A stretch of 21,931 nucleotides of DNA from Candidatus Sulfopaludibacter sp. SbA3 (GCA_945861255.1 CAMAUG010000024.1:1-21931), one strand, 5' to 3'; counted from the stretch's first letter, positions 1-8,356 are shown. Notes: generated from the sequence alone by a model not told the origin. A program made the numbers and translations.

Positions 1-1035
1 GAGCGTGCGTTGACGCGTGGAAAACGCCGCGCGCCACTGTTCGCGTAGTCTGTAGTCCAGTTCGTCCACACGCTGCATGTGCCGGCCGATGGCACGATGC
101 AGACGGGCTCGGTCGACGGTTACTCCGTGCAATGCGCGAGCCAGCAGCGCGATCTTCAGCCGCGCCGATTGCAGCAACTTGTGATCGGCCGCGGTGAGGC
201 GTTCCATCAAGCTCTGGCGCGTCGCGATCACGATTTCCGCGGCGGCCGAAGGCGTGGGCGCGCGCAAGTCGGCCACGAAATCTGAGATGGTGAAGTCCGT
301 CTCATGCCCGACGGCGGAAATCACCGGCACCGAACAGGCCGCGATGGCCCGTGCCACGGATTCCTCGTTGAATGCCCACAGGTCTTCCGGCGATCCGCCG
401 CCGCGCGCCACGATGACCACTTCCGCCCAGCCCGACTCGCTGAAATATTCGATGCCGCGCGCGATCTGCCCGGCCGCGCCTTCGCCCTGCACCTGCGCCG
501 GATACAGGCGGACGTGCCTTCCGGGACAGCGCCGCTCCAGAATCTGGAGCATGTCTTGAATCACGGCACCCGTGGGCGACGTCACGATGCCGATGCGTTC
601 CGGTAACGCGGGCAGCGGGCGCTTGCGCTCCGCCGCGAAGAGGCCCTCGGCATCCAGCTTCTTCTTCAGTTGCTCAAAGGCGAACTGCAGCGCGCCGAAG
701 CCCTGTGGTTCAAGCGCCTCCACGATGAGCTGCGTCTGCCCGCGGGCGTCGTAAAAATCGACGCGCCCGCGCGCCAGCACGGCGACCCCGTCCTGCGGCT
801 TGAATTTTAGAAACCGCGCAGACATCTTAAAGCAGGCGCACTGGATCTGCGCGGCTTCGTCCTTCAGGGTGAAATAGTAGTGGCCGCTCGGGGCGAGCTT
901 AGCGCCGGAAATTTCGCCCGCCACCCAAATGTCTTGAAAATACTCGGTGAAGATTCCGCGAACGGCGGTGGCCAGTTCAGTCACTGAGTAATAGTGCGGC
1001 CGCTCCGGTTCCCAGCTCAGCGCTATCTGTTCCAC
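1..1035 (-). CDS. xseA: Exodeoxyribonuclease VII large subunit (3' end beyond window)
   Basis: Reading the minus strand from a GTG at 1035 gives 345 codons open to the window edge. The protein begins with an OB-fold nucleic-acid-binding region (YYSVTEL near residues 15-21, then WVAGEISG and HYYFTLKDE), followed by the catalytic core with RIGIVTSPTGAVIQD, a VVIVARGGGSPEDLW segment and PVISAVGHETDFTI, all hallmarks of XseA. With XseB it degrades single-stranded DNA into oligonucleotides in the cytoplasm. Family members are about 400-450 residues, so the C-terminal coiled-coil part lies outside the window. The frame stays open upstream of 1035, but the OB fold starts just after this GTG; its ribosome site is weak. 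It diverges from the acyltransferase gene with about 58 bp between starts. Family call certain; exact start moderately sure. Confidence 0.95.
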   Translation of the reverse strand, partial: MEQIALSWEPERPHYYSVTELATAVRGIFTEYFQDIWVAGEISGAKLAPSGHYYFTLKDEAAQIQCACFKMSARFLKFKPQDGVAVLARGRVDFYDARGQTQLIVEALEPQGFGALQFAFEQLKKKLDAEGLFAAERKRPLPALPERIGIVTSPTGAVIQDMLQILERRCPGRHVRLYPAQVQGEGAAGQIARGIEYFSESGWAEVVIVARGGGSPEDLWAFNEESVARAIAACSVPVISAVGHETDFTISDFVADLRAPTPSAAAEIVIATRQSLMERLTAADHKLLQSARLKIALLARALHGVTVDRARLHRAIGRHMQRVDELDYRLREQWRAAFSTRQRTL

Positions 1036-1093
1036 AGGTTTCCAGTGTAGTGGAAAGCTGGAGAACTTTCCTTCGCCGGACCCACTACTATGC

Positions 1094-2251
1094 GTGACGG
1101 CCCGCGCCCACATTCCCACACTCGACGGCTGGCGCGCCGTGGCGATTACGGCGGTTCTGGTGTCGCACGGGTTTATCCTGGCGGATTCCTCTTCGCGGCC
1201 TCTGCGGGCGGTCAGCTATGCCGCCGGGCACTTGGGCACGCTGGGCGTCGCGCTATTCTTCGCCATCAGCGGCTATCTGATCACCACTTTGCTGCTTGAG
1301 GAACGGGAGGCCGCCGGGCGAATCTCACTCCAGTCATTCTACATACGGCGCGCGTTCCGGATTCTGCCGCCGGCGTATCTCTATTTACTTGCTCTGTTGG
1401 TTCTCGGCAAACCACTGGCGGAAGGGGAGCTTGCGAGCGCCGCATTGTTCTTCAGCAACTATTGGCCGGACCGCCAGTGGTTCACACAACATTTCTGGTC
1501 GTTATCGATGGAGGAGCACTTCTATTTCCTTTGGCCGGTGGCGCTGGTGTGGCTGGGCTCGCGGCGGGCGGCGATTGCGGCGGGCGTTCTGATCGCCGCA
1601 GTCGCGGTGTGGCGTCCATGGAGTCTGGCCCACATGCAACTTCCATTCCCGGCTCTGCAGCGGACGGACCTGCGCATGGATGCGTTTCTCTACGCGGGAT
1701 TGCTGGCGATCGGCATGCGTTCACGATATCACGCGCACATGGAAGCGTGGCTCAGCCGGCGGTGGGTGCCGGCGGCAGCGGCCATGGCGCTGGGCGGCGC
1801 GACCGCGTGGGCGGCCGCGGGTTCGGCGCCCTCGCTCGCCACGTTGACCCAATCCGCCCTGTTACCGGTGGTGCTGATCTGGACCATCCTCGCACGCGGA
1901 TCGTGGCTCCACGGATTTTTGGAGCGTGCTCCGTTACGCTGGATGGGCCGTATTTCCTACGGTCTGTACTTGTGGCAGCAATTTTTTCTGGTGGGTCATT
2001 CGGCGGAAACGCTAGCGCTGGCGGCGCTGTTCTTCCTGCCTCATGTGGCGGCGGTTTTCGCGGCGGCTTGCGTCAGTTACTATCTGATGGAAAGGCCGCT
2101 GTTGCGGTACGGAAGGCGTCTTGCCGCTCGGGTGAACGCCGGTCCGCCTTGGGTATCATGGAACCATGAGCCACTCGCCCCGAACTCCGAAGGAAGTGCT
2201 GGAATTCGCCCACAAGCACGAAGCCAAACAACTGGATCTTCGCTTCACTGA
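1094..2251 (+). CDS. OafA/YrhL-type membrane acyltransferase (acyltransferase family 3)
   Basis: A 385-residue multi-pass inner-membrane protein. The N-terminus has the family signature LDGWRAVAI...VSHG, giving the conserved R-X10-H pair (Arg14, His25), then GVALFFAISGYLIT. A WSLSMEEHFYFLWP stretch and many hydrophobic helices complete the acyltransferase-3 fold. Such proteins transfer acyl groups, often acetyl, to sugars of surface polysaccharides, peptidoglycan or small molecules; the substrate cannot be told from sequence. It starts at GTG 1094; an ATG at 1090 is out of frame. The last 86 bp overlap the start of glnA in another frame. The tail after MERPLLRYG is about 45 residues, proline- and serine-rich, and beyond the usual domain. 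Confidence 0.88.
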   Translation: MTARAHIPTLDGWRAVAITAVLVSHGFILADSSSRPLRAVSYAAGHLGTLGVALFFAISGYLITTLLLEEREAAGRISLQSFYIRRAFRILPPAYLYLLALLVLGKPLAEGELASAALFFSNYWPDRQWFTQHFWSLSMEEHFYFLWPVALVWLGSRRAAIAAGVLIAAVAVWRPWSLAHMQLPFPALQRTDLRMDAFLYAGLLAIGMRSRYHAHMEAWLSRRWVPAAAAMALGGATAWAAAGSAPSLATLTQSALLPVVLIWTILARGSWLHGFLERAPLRWMGRISYGLYLWQQFFLVGHSAETLALAALFFLPHVAAVFAAACVSYYLMERPLLRYGRRLAARVNAGPPWVSWNHEPLAPNSEGSAGIRPQARSQTTGSSLH

Positions 2252-3590
2252 TCTGCCGGGCCTGCAGCACCACATTTCGTATCCGTTGAGTCAACTGGAC
2301 GAAAATTCCTTCGAAGAAGGATTCGGCATCGATGGCTCCAGCATCCGCGGCTGGGCGGCCATCAATGAAAGCGACATGTTGCTGGTGCCGGATTCCAACA
2401 CGGCGTTCATGGATCCGTACTACGAAACCCGCACGCTGGTAATGACCGCCGACGTCACCGACCCCATCACGCGCCAGCACTACGACCGCGACCCGCGCTG
2501 GATCGCCAAGAAAGCTGAACTGCATTTGCAGAATTCCGGCATGGCCGACACGGCGTATTTCGGCGCCGAAGCGGAGTTCTTCATCTTCGATAACGTGCGC
2601 TTCGACCAGAACGCGCATTCCGGCTACTACTATATCGACGCCGAGGAAGGCCGCTGGAATTCCAGCCGGGAGGCCAACAACCTCGGCTACCGGCCACGCT
2701 ACAAGGAAGGTTACTTCCCGGTGCCGCCGACGGATCATTATCAGGACCTGCGCGCGGAGATGGTGCAGGTGATGATCCAGTGCGGGCTCGAGATCGAATG
2801 CCATCACCATGAGGTAGCCACCGGCGGGCAGTGCGAAATCGATCAGCGCTTCGACACGCTGGTGAAGTCGGCCGACAACATGATGCTGTACAAATACGTG
2901 ACGCGCAACACGGCACATCAGTACGGCAAGAGCGTAACGTTCATGCCCAAGCCGTTGTTCGGCGACAACGGCAGCGGCATGCACACCCACCAGAGCCTGT
3001 GGCGCGACGGCAAGCCCTTGTTCGCCGGCGACATGTACGCGGGCTTGAGCCAGATGGCTCTGTGGTATATCGGTGGATTGCTGAAGCACGCGCGCGCGCT
3101 TTCCGCGATTATCGCGCCCACCACCAACAGCTACAAGCGCCTGGTGCCGGGCTATGAAGCGCCCGTGAATCTGGCCTATTCGCGCCGTAACCGGTCCGCG
3201 GCCGTGCGGATTCCAATGTACTCCGCCAGCCCAAAAGCCAAGCGCGTGGAGTTCCGTCCTCCCGATCCGTCGGCGAATCCATACCTGGCATTTGCGGCGA
3301 TGATGATGGCCGGCCTTGATGGCGTGATCGGCAAGATCGATCCCGGCGAACCGCTCGACAAGGATATTTACGATCTTTCGCCGGAGGAAATGAAGTACGT
3401 GCCGTCGATGCCCGGCTCGCTCGAAGAGGCGCTGAACTGCTTGGAAGACGATCACGCTTTTCTGCTCAAGGGCGACGTGTTCAGCGAGGAGTTGCTCGAA
3501 ACCTTCATTTCCTACAAGCGGCGGATGGAGGCGGACGCAATACGCTTGCGCCCGCATCCTTACGAATTCGCCTTGTATTACGACATTTAG
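2166..3590 (+). CDS. glnA: Glutamine synthetase, type I (GSI-beta-like)
   Basis: A 474-residue glutamine synthetase that condenses glutamate and ammonia using ATP, the main route of ammonia assimilation, as a cytoplasmic dodecamer. Visible are the beta-grasp start (DLRFTDLPG, then FGIDGSSIRGW), the metal and substrate motifs FGAEAEFFIFD, HHHEVATGGQCEID, NGSGMHTHQSL, the ATP-binding region NSYKRLVPGYEAPVN, and RVEFRPPDPSANPYLA. The sequence DIYDLSPEE carries a tyrosine at residue 402, matching the tyrosine adenylylated in enterobacterial GlnA. This fits with glnE lying two genes downstream. Length agrees with the family (E. coli about 469). The start overlaps the end of the acyltransferase gene, so transcription signals must lie inside that gene or upstream of it. 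Confidence 0.97.
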   Translation: MSHSPRTPKEVLEFAHKHEAKQLDLRFTDLPGLQHHISYPLSQLDENSFEEGFGIDGSSIRGWAAINESDMLLVPDSNTAFMDPYYETRTLVMTADVTDPITRQHYDRDPRWIAKKAELHLQNSGMADTAYFGAEAEFFIFDNVRFDQNAHSGYYYIDAEEGRWNSSREANNLGYRPRYKEGYFPVPPTDHYQDLRAEMVQVMIQCGLEIECHHHEVATGGQCEIDQRFDTLVKSADNMMLYKYVTRNTAHQYGKSVTFMPKPLFGDNGSGMHTHQSLWRDGKPLFAGDMYAGLSQMALWYIGGLLKHARALSAIIAPTTNSYKRLVPGYEAPVNLAYSRRNRSAAVRIPMYSASPKAKRVEFRPPDPSANPYLAFAAMMMAGLDGVIGKIDPGEPLDKDIYDLSPEEMKYVPSMPGSLEEALNCLEDDHAFLLKGDVFSEELLETFISYKRRMEADAIRLRPHPYEFALYYDI

Positions 3591-3686
3591 GAAAACAGCC
3601 GGAGGGTCCGGGGCCGGCGCCTGGAGGACCAGTGAAGAGAGGCTGAGACAGGGGAACCTATGCCGGCCACGCGTCCCCTTCACCGA

Positions 3687-3708
3687 GCCGCGACCGTGAG
3701 GGAGCGGC
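3687..3708. repeat. Short REP-like imperfect hairpin upstream of the MOSC gene
   Basis: An imperfect inverted repeat: left arm 3687-3695 (GCCGCGACC), loop GTGA 3696-3699, right arm 3700-3708 (GGGAGCGGC), with 7 of 9 positions pairing. On the minus strand it would read as the peptide HGRGSV, a string I recognise from spurious ORFs in acidobacterial and planctomycete genomes; this suggests a dispersed REP-like element. Only one copy was noticed in this window, so its repetitive nature is inference. Confidence 0.45.
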
Positions 3709-3719
3709 ATGCGAACACG

Positions 3720-4205
3720 ATGCACGGATCCATCCTTCAACTCAACACTTCCAAAGGCGGTATTCCGAAACGCACCATAGCGATGGCTCGTGTCACGGAG
3801 CTTGGCCTGGAAGGCGATGGCCACGATCATCCTCTGATTCACGGCGGGCCCCGGCAGGCGCTGCTGTTCATTACGTCGGAAGGAATCGCGGAGCTCGCCG
3901 CTGCGGGATTTCCGGTTTCGCCAGGCACTTTGGGAGAGAATATCACCACGCTGGGGCTAGACCGCCGCGCCTTGCGCATTGGCCAGCGCTGGCGCATCGG
4001 CGCGGACGTAGTGATCGAATTCACCAAGATTCGCGTGCCCTGCGATACTCTCAATCCGCTGGGGCGCGGCATTCAGGCGGCGCTCTACGATGCCCGGGTC
4101 AAGGCAGGCGATGCCGCAACCGAGCGGTGGGGACTGAGCGGCTTTTACGCCAAGGTGATTTCGCCGGGCGAGATTCGGACCGGCGATGAAATCGCGCGCG
4201 ACTGA
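3720..4205 (+). CDS. MOSC-domain protein
   Basis: A 161-residue protein that is essentially one MOSC (molybdenum cofactor sulfurase C-terminal-like) domain. It shows LGLEGDGHDHPLIHGGPRQA, the typical G-D-x-H/HGG-Q motif, then GTLGENITTLGLD and the conserved cysteine in RVPCDTL, a candidate sulfur or Mo-ligand residue. MOSC proteins handle or deliver sulfur or bind Mo cofactor; the YiiM-like stand-alone members act in detoxification of N-hydroxylated compounds. The exact role here is unknown. The domain starts at MHGSILQLN, so ATG 3720 is chosen. An in-frame ATG at 3660 has a better Shine-Dalgarno (AGGGGA at 3650-3655) but would add 20 residues encoded by the REP-like repeat. Its stop shares one base with the glnE start (TGATG), implying coupled translation. 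Confidence 0.85.
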   Translation: MHGSILQLNTSKGGIPKRTIAMARVTELGLEGDGHDHPLIHGGPRQALLFITSEGIAELAAAGFPVSPGTLGENITTLGLDRRALRIGQRWRIGADVVIEFTKIRVPCDTLNPLGRGIQAALYDARVKAGDAATERWGLSGFYAKVISPGEIRTGDEIARD

Positions 4206-7003
4206 TGCTGCGCCTCGAGCAACTTACTTACAATGACCGGCTGAGCGCCATGCGCGCTATCGGCGAATTATCGCGCGAATTCCCACCCGCCACGCGCAAC
4301 CGGTTCGACATGTTGGCTAGCGTGTCGCCCGCGCCTGAAGAGGTACTGCAGTGGTTCACGCGGCTGCATGGGGAACATCCATCACCGTTCCAGCGTCTGA
4401 CGCGTTCCACCGCGGGTCTACGCTACCTGATCGCGGTTTTCGCTCATAGTGCGTTCCTGGCCAAAGAAGTGGTGCGGCATCCGGAGTGGATGGAACAGCT
4501 ATTGGATCAGGGCAATCCCCAACGCCTCTACAGCGCCGGCGCCATGCGGGAACTGCTGGAGGCGGCGCTGCCGCCGGGACTTCCGGAAGCGTTCGAGTTG
4601 GCGCAATTCCGCCGCCGGCAGATGTTGCGTATTCTGATTCGCGACGTTCTCGGCCTTGCGACACTCACTGAGATTACCGGCGAATTGACCGCGTTGGCGG
4701 ATGCCATCGTTGAAACCGCCTACGCCCGTATCCACGAACACTTAACGGCTGGCCATGGCGAGCCCGGCAACCATGCGCGTTTTGCAGTAATCGCGCTGGG
4801 AAAAATGGGCGGCGAAGAACTGAACTACAGCTCCGATATCGATCTGATGTTTCTGTATTCTGCCAACGGAGAGACCAATGGGCCGCAACAACTGAGCAAC
4901 AAGGAATTCTTCCTTCGCGCCGCCAACCGCCTTACAACGCTGCTTTCCACATATGGCGCCGAGGGCCTGTGTTATCGCGTGGATCTTCGCCTCCGGCCGG
5001 ATGGAAGCAACGGCGAACTGTGTCTATCACTGGACGCCGCGAAGCAGTACTACGCCCAGCGCGCGCGCGACTGGGAATTGCAGATGATGATCAAGGCTCG
5101 CGCCGCGGCAGGTGACACCGCCACCGGTCACGCGCTGCTGGATTTCGTGGAACCGCTCACGTACAAAACCACGCTGGACTTCTCCGCCATCGAACAATTA
5201 TCGGAAACTCGCGAGCGTCTGAATGAGAAGCTGGCCCAGAAGCCGCTCGGCCGGAAGCGGCGGCGCAACAGTCAGCCGATTGACGTGAAGCTGGCGCCGG
5301 GCGGCATTCGCGATATCGAGTTCCTAGTGCAGTGCCTGCAACGTCTCCACGGAGGAACGGAGCCGTGGGTGCGCCACGGAGGCACCATGCTGGCTCTCGC
5401 CCGTCTGCAAGACAAGGGATTTCTCTCAGACACCGAGTACGGGCGGCTGGCCTCCGCCTATCAGTTTCTCAGGCAAGTGGAGCACCGTATTCAATTCGAC
5501 GAAGACCGCCAGACACACGCCCTGCCGGCGGATCCGGTAGCGCTGGAGTTGCTGGAGCACCGGGTCCCGGGTGCTCAGACGGAGAGACTCCTGAGCGCCA
5601 TCCAGACGCACTTTTCCAACGTGCGGGACATTTACGAACGGGTGGTTCATTCACGCACTTCCGGCCCCGATGCGGCGGCTTCAGGGACGGGACAGCCCGT
5701 GAGCAACATCGTTCTCGCGCTGGAGCAACGCGCGCCGAACCTGGCGCATGCGCTCGCCCGATCCGGTCTCCGCCGGGGCTACAAGGCGTTCGAGCATTTT
5801 CTTGAGCGGCTTTCCAGCGATCCAGCGCGCCTGGACCGCCTGGATGCCGATGCGAATTTCGCGGCGCGAACGCTCGATCTGTTCGAACACAGCCCTTACT
5901 TCGCCGAAGATCTGATCCGTTCTCCAGAGCTTGTCGACGAAATCGCGCACGCGGCGGATCCATCCGCCACCACACCTTCCCCGCCCGGCATGGGTGATCT
6001 GCGCCGCTGGTACCGCCGCGAGATGCTGCGCCTGCAGGCGGCGAGCGTGTGTCTTTCTCAACCCATTTTCGAGTCGCTGGAACGCACGTCGGATCTGGCG
6101 GATGCCGTGATCGCACGTGCCTATGCCATAGCCATCGCGCAGACGCGTGAAACGCATGTTCCGGAGAACCCCGCTTACCGTCCAGCGGACCAGATGTGGG
6201 TGATCGCGCTGGGCCGCCTGGGCATGCGCGAGTTCGACATGGCGTCGGACGCGGATCTGGTGTTCGTACTCCCGGCCGCGGACGCTGTCGAGATGCGCTT
6301 CTGGACACGTGTCGCCGAACGGTTCGTGGATCTGCTCACCGCTTACACCGGCGAGGGAATGTTGTTCACGGTGGACACGCGCCTGCGTCCCAATGGAGTA
6401 AATGGCGAGCTGGTGCAGAGCGAAGGAGCTTTCAAGGAGTATTTCGCGCAGACAGCCGGCGCATGGGAAGGCATCACGTATATGAAATCGCGCGTGGTGG
6501 CGGGCGACCCGCTCCGGGCCGAGTTCTTTCTGCACGAGCTGCAGGATCTCGATTGGAAACGCTACGGGCAAGGCGGCCGCTCCCGCACGGACCTGAAACA
6601 GATGCGCGCCAAACTCGAAAAGGAGCAGCGCGCGGCGCATCCGTTCAAGGCCGGCCGCGGCGGATACTACGACATCGATTTCATCTTGATGTACCTGCGG
6701 CTGAGGAGCGCCGGAATCTACTACAAGGTTCTGAACACTCCGGAGCGCATCGAAGTCCTGGAAGGGATGGGCCAATTGGACAGGACCACCGCTCAATTCC
6801 TGAATGAGGCCGCGACGTTCTACCGGGCCGTCGATCACGGCATCCGCGTGATCACCGGCCACGCGCAGGATAAACTGCCCGCAGCGGAAGCGCAGGTGGA
6901 GACGCTCACGGCGTTAGTCAAGCGCTGGAGTCCTGTTCCGCTCAGCGCCGTAGAAGAGATCCGCGCGGAGACCCGCCGCGTATTTGAACGTATCTTCGGG
7001 TGA
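4205..7003 (+). CDS. glnE: Bifunctional glutamine synthetase adenylyltransferase/deadenylylase
   Basis: A 932-residue GlnE (E. coli about 946). It carries two nucleotidyltransferase modules. The N-terminal one has ALGKMGGEELNYSSDIDLMF around residues 196-215; in E. coli this half removes AMP from GlnA. The C-terminal one has ALGRLGMREFDMASDADLVF around residues 666-686; this half adds AMP. Both keep the D-x-D metal pair. Each is followed by the expected VD(L/T)RLRP(D/N)G element and a helical GlnD/GlnE-type region. It sits in one operon with glnA and the MOSC gene, and the target tyrosine of GlnA is present, so adenylylation control of glutamine synthetase by nitrogen status is expected. A PII protein gene is not in the window. 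The ATG at 4205 overlaps the MOSC stop. Confidence 0.96.
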   Translation: MLRLEQLTYNDRLSAMRAIGELSREFPPATRNRFDMLASVSPAPEEVLQWFTRLHGEHPSPFQRLTRSTAGLRYLIAVFAHSAFLAKEVVRHPEWMEQLLDQGNPQRLYSAGAMRELLEAALPPGLPEAFELAQFRRRQMLRILIRDVLGLATLTEITGELTALADAIVETAYARIHEHLTAGHGEPGNHARFAVIALGKMGGEELNYSSDIDLMFLYSANGETNGPQQLSNKEFFLRAANRLTTLLSTYGAEGLCYRVDLRLRPDGSNGELCLSLDAAKQYYAQRARDWELQMMIKARAAAGDTATGHALLDFVEPLTYKTTLDFSAIEQLSETRERLNEKLAQKPLGRKRRRNSQPIDVKLAPGGIRDIEFLVQCLQRLHGGTEPWVRHGGTMLALARLQDKGFLSDTEYGRLASAYQFLRQVEHRIQFDEDRQTHALPADPVALELLEHRVPGAQTERLLSAIQTHFSNVRDIYERVVHSRTSGPDAAASGTGQPVSNIVLALEQRAPNLAHALARSGLRRGYKAFEHFLERLSSDPARLDRLDADANFAARTLDLFEHSPYFAEDLIRSPELVDEIAHAADPSATTPSPPGMGDLRRWYRREMLRLQAASVCLSQPIFESLERTSDLADAVIARAYAIAIAQTRETHVPENPAYRPADQMWVIALGRLGMREFDMASDADLVFVLPAADAVEMRFWTRVAERFVDLLTAYTGEGMLFTVDTRLRPNGVNGELVQSEGAFKEYFAQTAGAWEGITYMKSRVVAGDPLRAEFFLHELQDLDWKRYGQGGRSRTDLKQMRAKLEKEQRAAHPFKAGRGGYYDIDFILMYLRLRSAGIYYKVLNTPERIEVLEGMGQLDRTTAQFLNEAATFYRAVDHGIRVITGHAQDKLPAAEAQVETLTALVKRWSPVPLSAVEEIRAETRRVFERIFG

Positions 7004-7051
7004 GGGGTTGCCGGACGAACCCGCGCCGCGCGCGCTCACGGAATGCAGCGC

Positions 7052-7546
7052 TTACCGCAGCTTATCGGCCACCTTGGCCAACGCCGCGTTCGCGCAGACC
7101 ACGTCCTTATCGCCGCCCGGCGCGCCACTCACTGATACCGCGCCAATCAACTGGTCGCCCGCCTTGATGGGCATTCCGCCGGCGGCATTGATGGTGCCCG
7201 GCAGAGCGATGCCGCCGCCCGTGGGAGGCGCGGTACCGGGAGGCATGTTGGGCGGAGGCGGGGGCGGCCCGGAAGGCCTGCCGAACGCCATCACACTATT
7301 CGTCTTCATGCGGCCCACTTCGATGGTGGCCATGGCCGCACCATCGTCCCGCAGGAAAGCCTTCAGCATGTTGGCGTGATCCACCACGGTGACGGTCACC
7401 TTAAACCCGTCTGCGCGGCACTTCGCCATGGCTTCCTGCGCGATAGTCTCCGCCAGTTCCACGGTCAACATTTTCTGCGAGGGCAATTGTGCGAAAACGC
7501 CCACCGCAGACATGCCCGCGAGTAATGCAATCCTTGTGATTTTCAT
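7052..7546 (-). CDS. Secreted GlcG/HbpS-family (heme-binding-like) protein with proline-rich insert
   Basis: A 164-residue protein with a short signal peptide (residues 1-19, ending VGVFAQ), so likely periplasmic or secreted. The rest matches the GlcG/HbpS fold: ETIAQEAMAKCRADGFKVTV, TVVDHAN, RDDGA, then the C-terminal GAVSVSGAPGGDKDVVCANAAL. HbpS from Streptomyces binds heme and senses redox stress; GlcG members are often uncharacterised. A proline/glycine-rich insertion lies near residues 90-122 (GRPSGPPPPPPNMPPGTAPP), unusual inside this compact domain. A good ribosome site (GGGAG, 6 bases upstream) supports ATG 7546. A degraded paralogue lies just upstream on the same strand. It converges on glnE with a gap of 48 bp. 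Confidence 0.85.
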   Translation of the reverse strand: MKITRIALLAGMSAVGVFAQLPSQKMLTVELAETIAQEAMAKCRADGFKVTVTVVDHANMLKAFLRDDGAAMATIEVGRMKTNSVMAFGRPSGPPPPPPNMPPGTAPPTGGGIALPGTINAAGGMPIKAGDQLIGAVSVSGAPGGDKDVVCANAALAKVADKLR

Positions 7547-7565
7547 AATAGTCTCCCGATTGTCT

Positions 7566-7583
7566 ACTTCAGTTACTTCAGTT
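7566..7583. repeat. Tandem 9-bp direct repeat
   Basis: ACTTCAGTT occurs twice head to tail (7566-7574, 7575-7583), followed by a partial third unit. It lies at the decayed 3' end of the GlcG-like pseudogene, between it and the intact copy, and fits slippage or a leftover of the duplication or deletion. No function is suggested. Confidence 0.5.
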
Positions 7584-7831
7584 TACTAGTACCTTGGCGA
7601 TGCCCGCGCTGGAGCAAGCATCGTCCTTGTCGCCGCCCGGCGCGCCGCTGACGCCAATGCCGCCGATCACCACATCACCCGCGTGTGCGGTCCGGCCCCA
7701 TCGCCGTGCATCTGCACCTTCACGATGCCGGCGCCATCCACGATCGTTACCGTGACGCGGTAACCGTCGGCGCGGCATTTTTCGAGCGCGCCCTGCGCGA
7801 TCGCCATCGCCATTGTGGAGGCCAGAAAAAG
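7578..7831 (-). pseudogene. Decayed second GlcG/HbpS-like gene (internal deletion and frameshift)
   Basis: Two minus-strand frames together spell a broken copy of the neighbouring GlcG-like protein. Frame one reads LFLAST, MAMAIAQGALEKCRADGYRV, TVTIVDGAGIV and HGDGAGPHT, then runs into a stop near 7675. A second frame starts inside that segment and continues AGDVVIGG, then VSGAPGGDKDDACSSAGIAKV, to a stop at 7578. These match the intact paralogue on both sides (IAQEAMAKCRADGFKV and VSGAPGGDKDVVCANAALAKV). Roughly 60 codons between DGA and AGD are missing, and the junction shifts frame. The signal-peptide region is partly gone and abuts the stop of the upstream membrane-protein gene. No intact ORF spans it. 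Confidence 0.8.
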
Positions 7832-7853
7832 CGCACCAAGTCGTGCACCCGTT

Positions 7854-8255
7854 CTATGCCGTCGCGGGGCGCTTGCCGCGCATCCGCAGGCCGGCTCCCA
7901 TCCACACGCCGATCGGAAATAGAATCAGCAAGCCGATTCCGTACCAGTGCGGAACGGAATTCCAGAACATCGCCTGACTGGCGATTCCCAGGGACTCTCC
8001 GAACGCAATGAGCGCCCAGCGAGCTTTCCTGGCGTTACCCACTACGCCGCCCGCCGCGGCGATCGCCGCACAATAATATCCGCCTACCAGCGAGTAGAGC
8101 GAATCGGTCGCCAGGCTCAATGCAAAGTAATACGCTGGAGGGTTTCCGGTTCCATCCATCCCGGGGACGAACAGCGCAAACAGACGGTCCGTCGCCACCA
8201 CCAGAATTCCCGTAAGAAAGTAACCCCCGATTACCGCCAGAACGATTCTGCCCAT
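7854..8255 (-). CDS. Small four-helix membrane protein, function unknown
   Basis: A 133-residue hydrophobic protein with four likely membrane segments: near residues 4-30 (IVLAVIGGYFLTGILVVATD), 42-70, 80-98 and 103-124. It ends with a basic tail (RMRGKRPATA). A strong Shine-Dalgarno (AGGAGGT, 7 bases upstream) supports ATG 8255. I do not recognise a specific family; it resembles small integral membrane proteins common in acidobacteria. The downstream neighbour is the GlcG-like pseudogene, whose remnant begins about 20 bp after this stop. It diverges from the amidase gene with about 100 bp between starts. Confidence 0.75.
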   Translation of the reverse strand: MGRIVLAVIGGYFLTGILVVATDRLFALFVPGMDGTGNPPAYYFALSLATDSLYSLVGGYYCAAIAAAGGVVGNARKARWALIAFGESLGIASQAMFWNSVPHWYGIGLLILFPIGVWMGAGLRMRGKRPATA

Positions 8256-8356
8256 CGTCCACCTCCTGCCTATGCCAGTGTATCCGGTGAATCGTGTGTT
8301 CCGGCCGGTCGGCGTGTGTCTGCCCCGCGGTAGAGCCCTCCGCGCTACAATTCGGC

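Noticed and set aside
3599..3640. GC-rich inverted repeats after glnA (GCCGG/CCGGC, GGTCC/GGACC) as an intrinsic terminator
   Set aside because: Several mutually exclusive short stems and no T-run; expected by chance in such GC-rich DNA.
2073..3842. A 589-codon minus-strand open frame across glnA
   Set aside because: It is antisense to the clear glutamine synthetase gene, has no domain, and arises from GC-rich codon bias.
5469..6862. Long minus-strand frames of 279 and 393 codons within glnE
   Set aside because: Antisense to glnE; composition is that of shadow frames and no motif is present.
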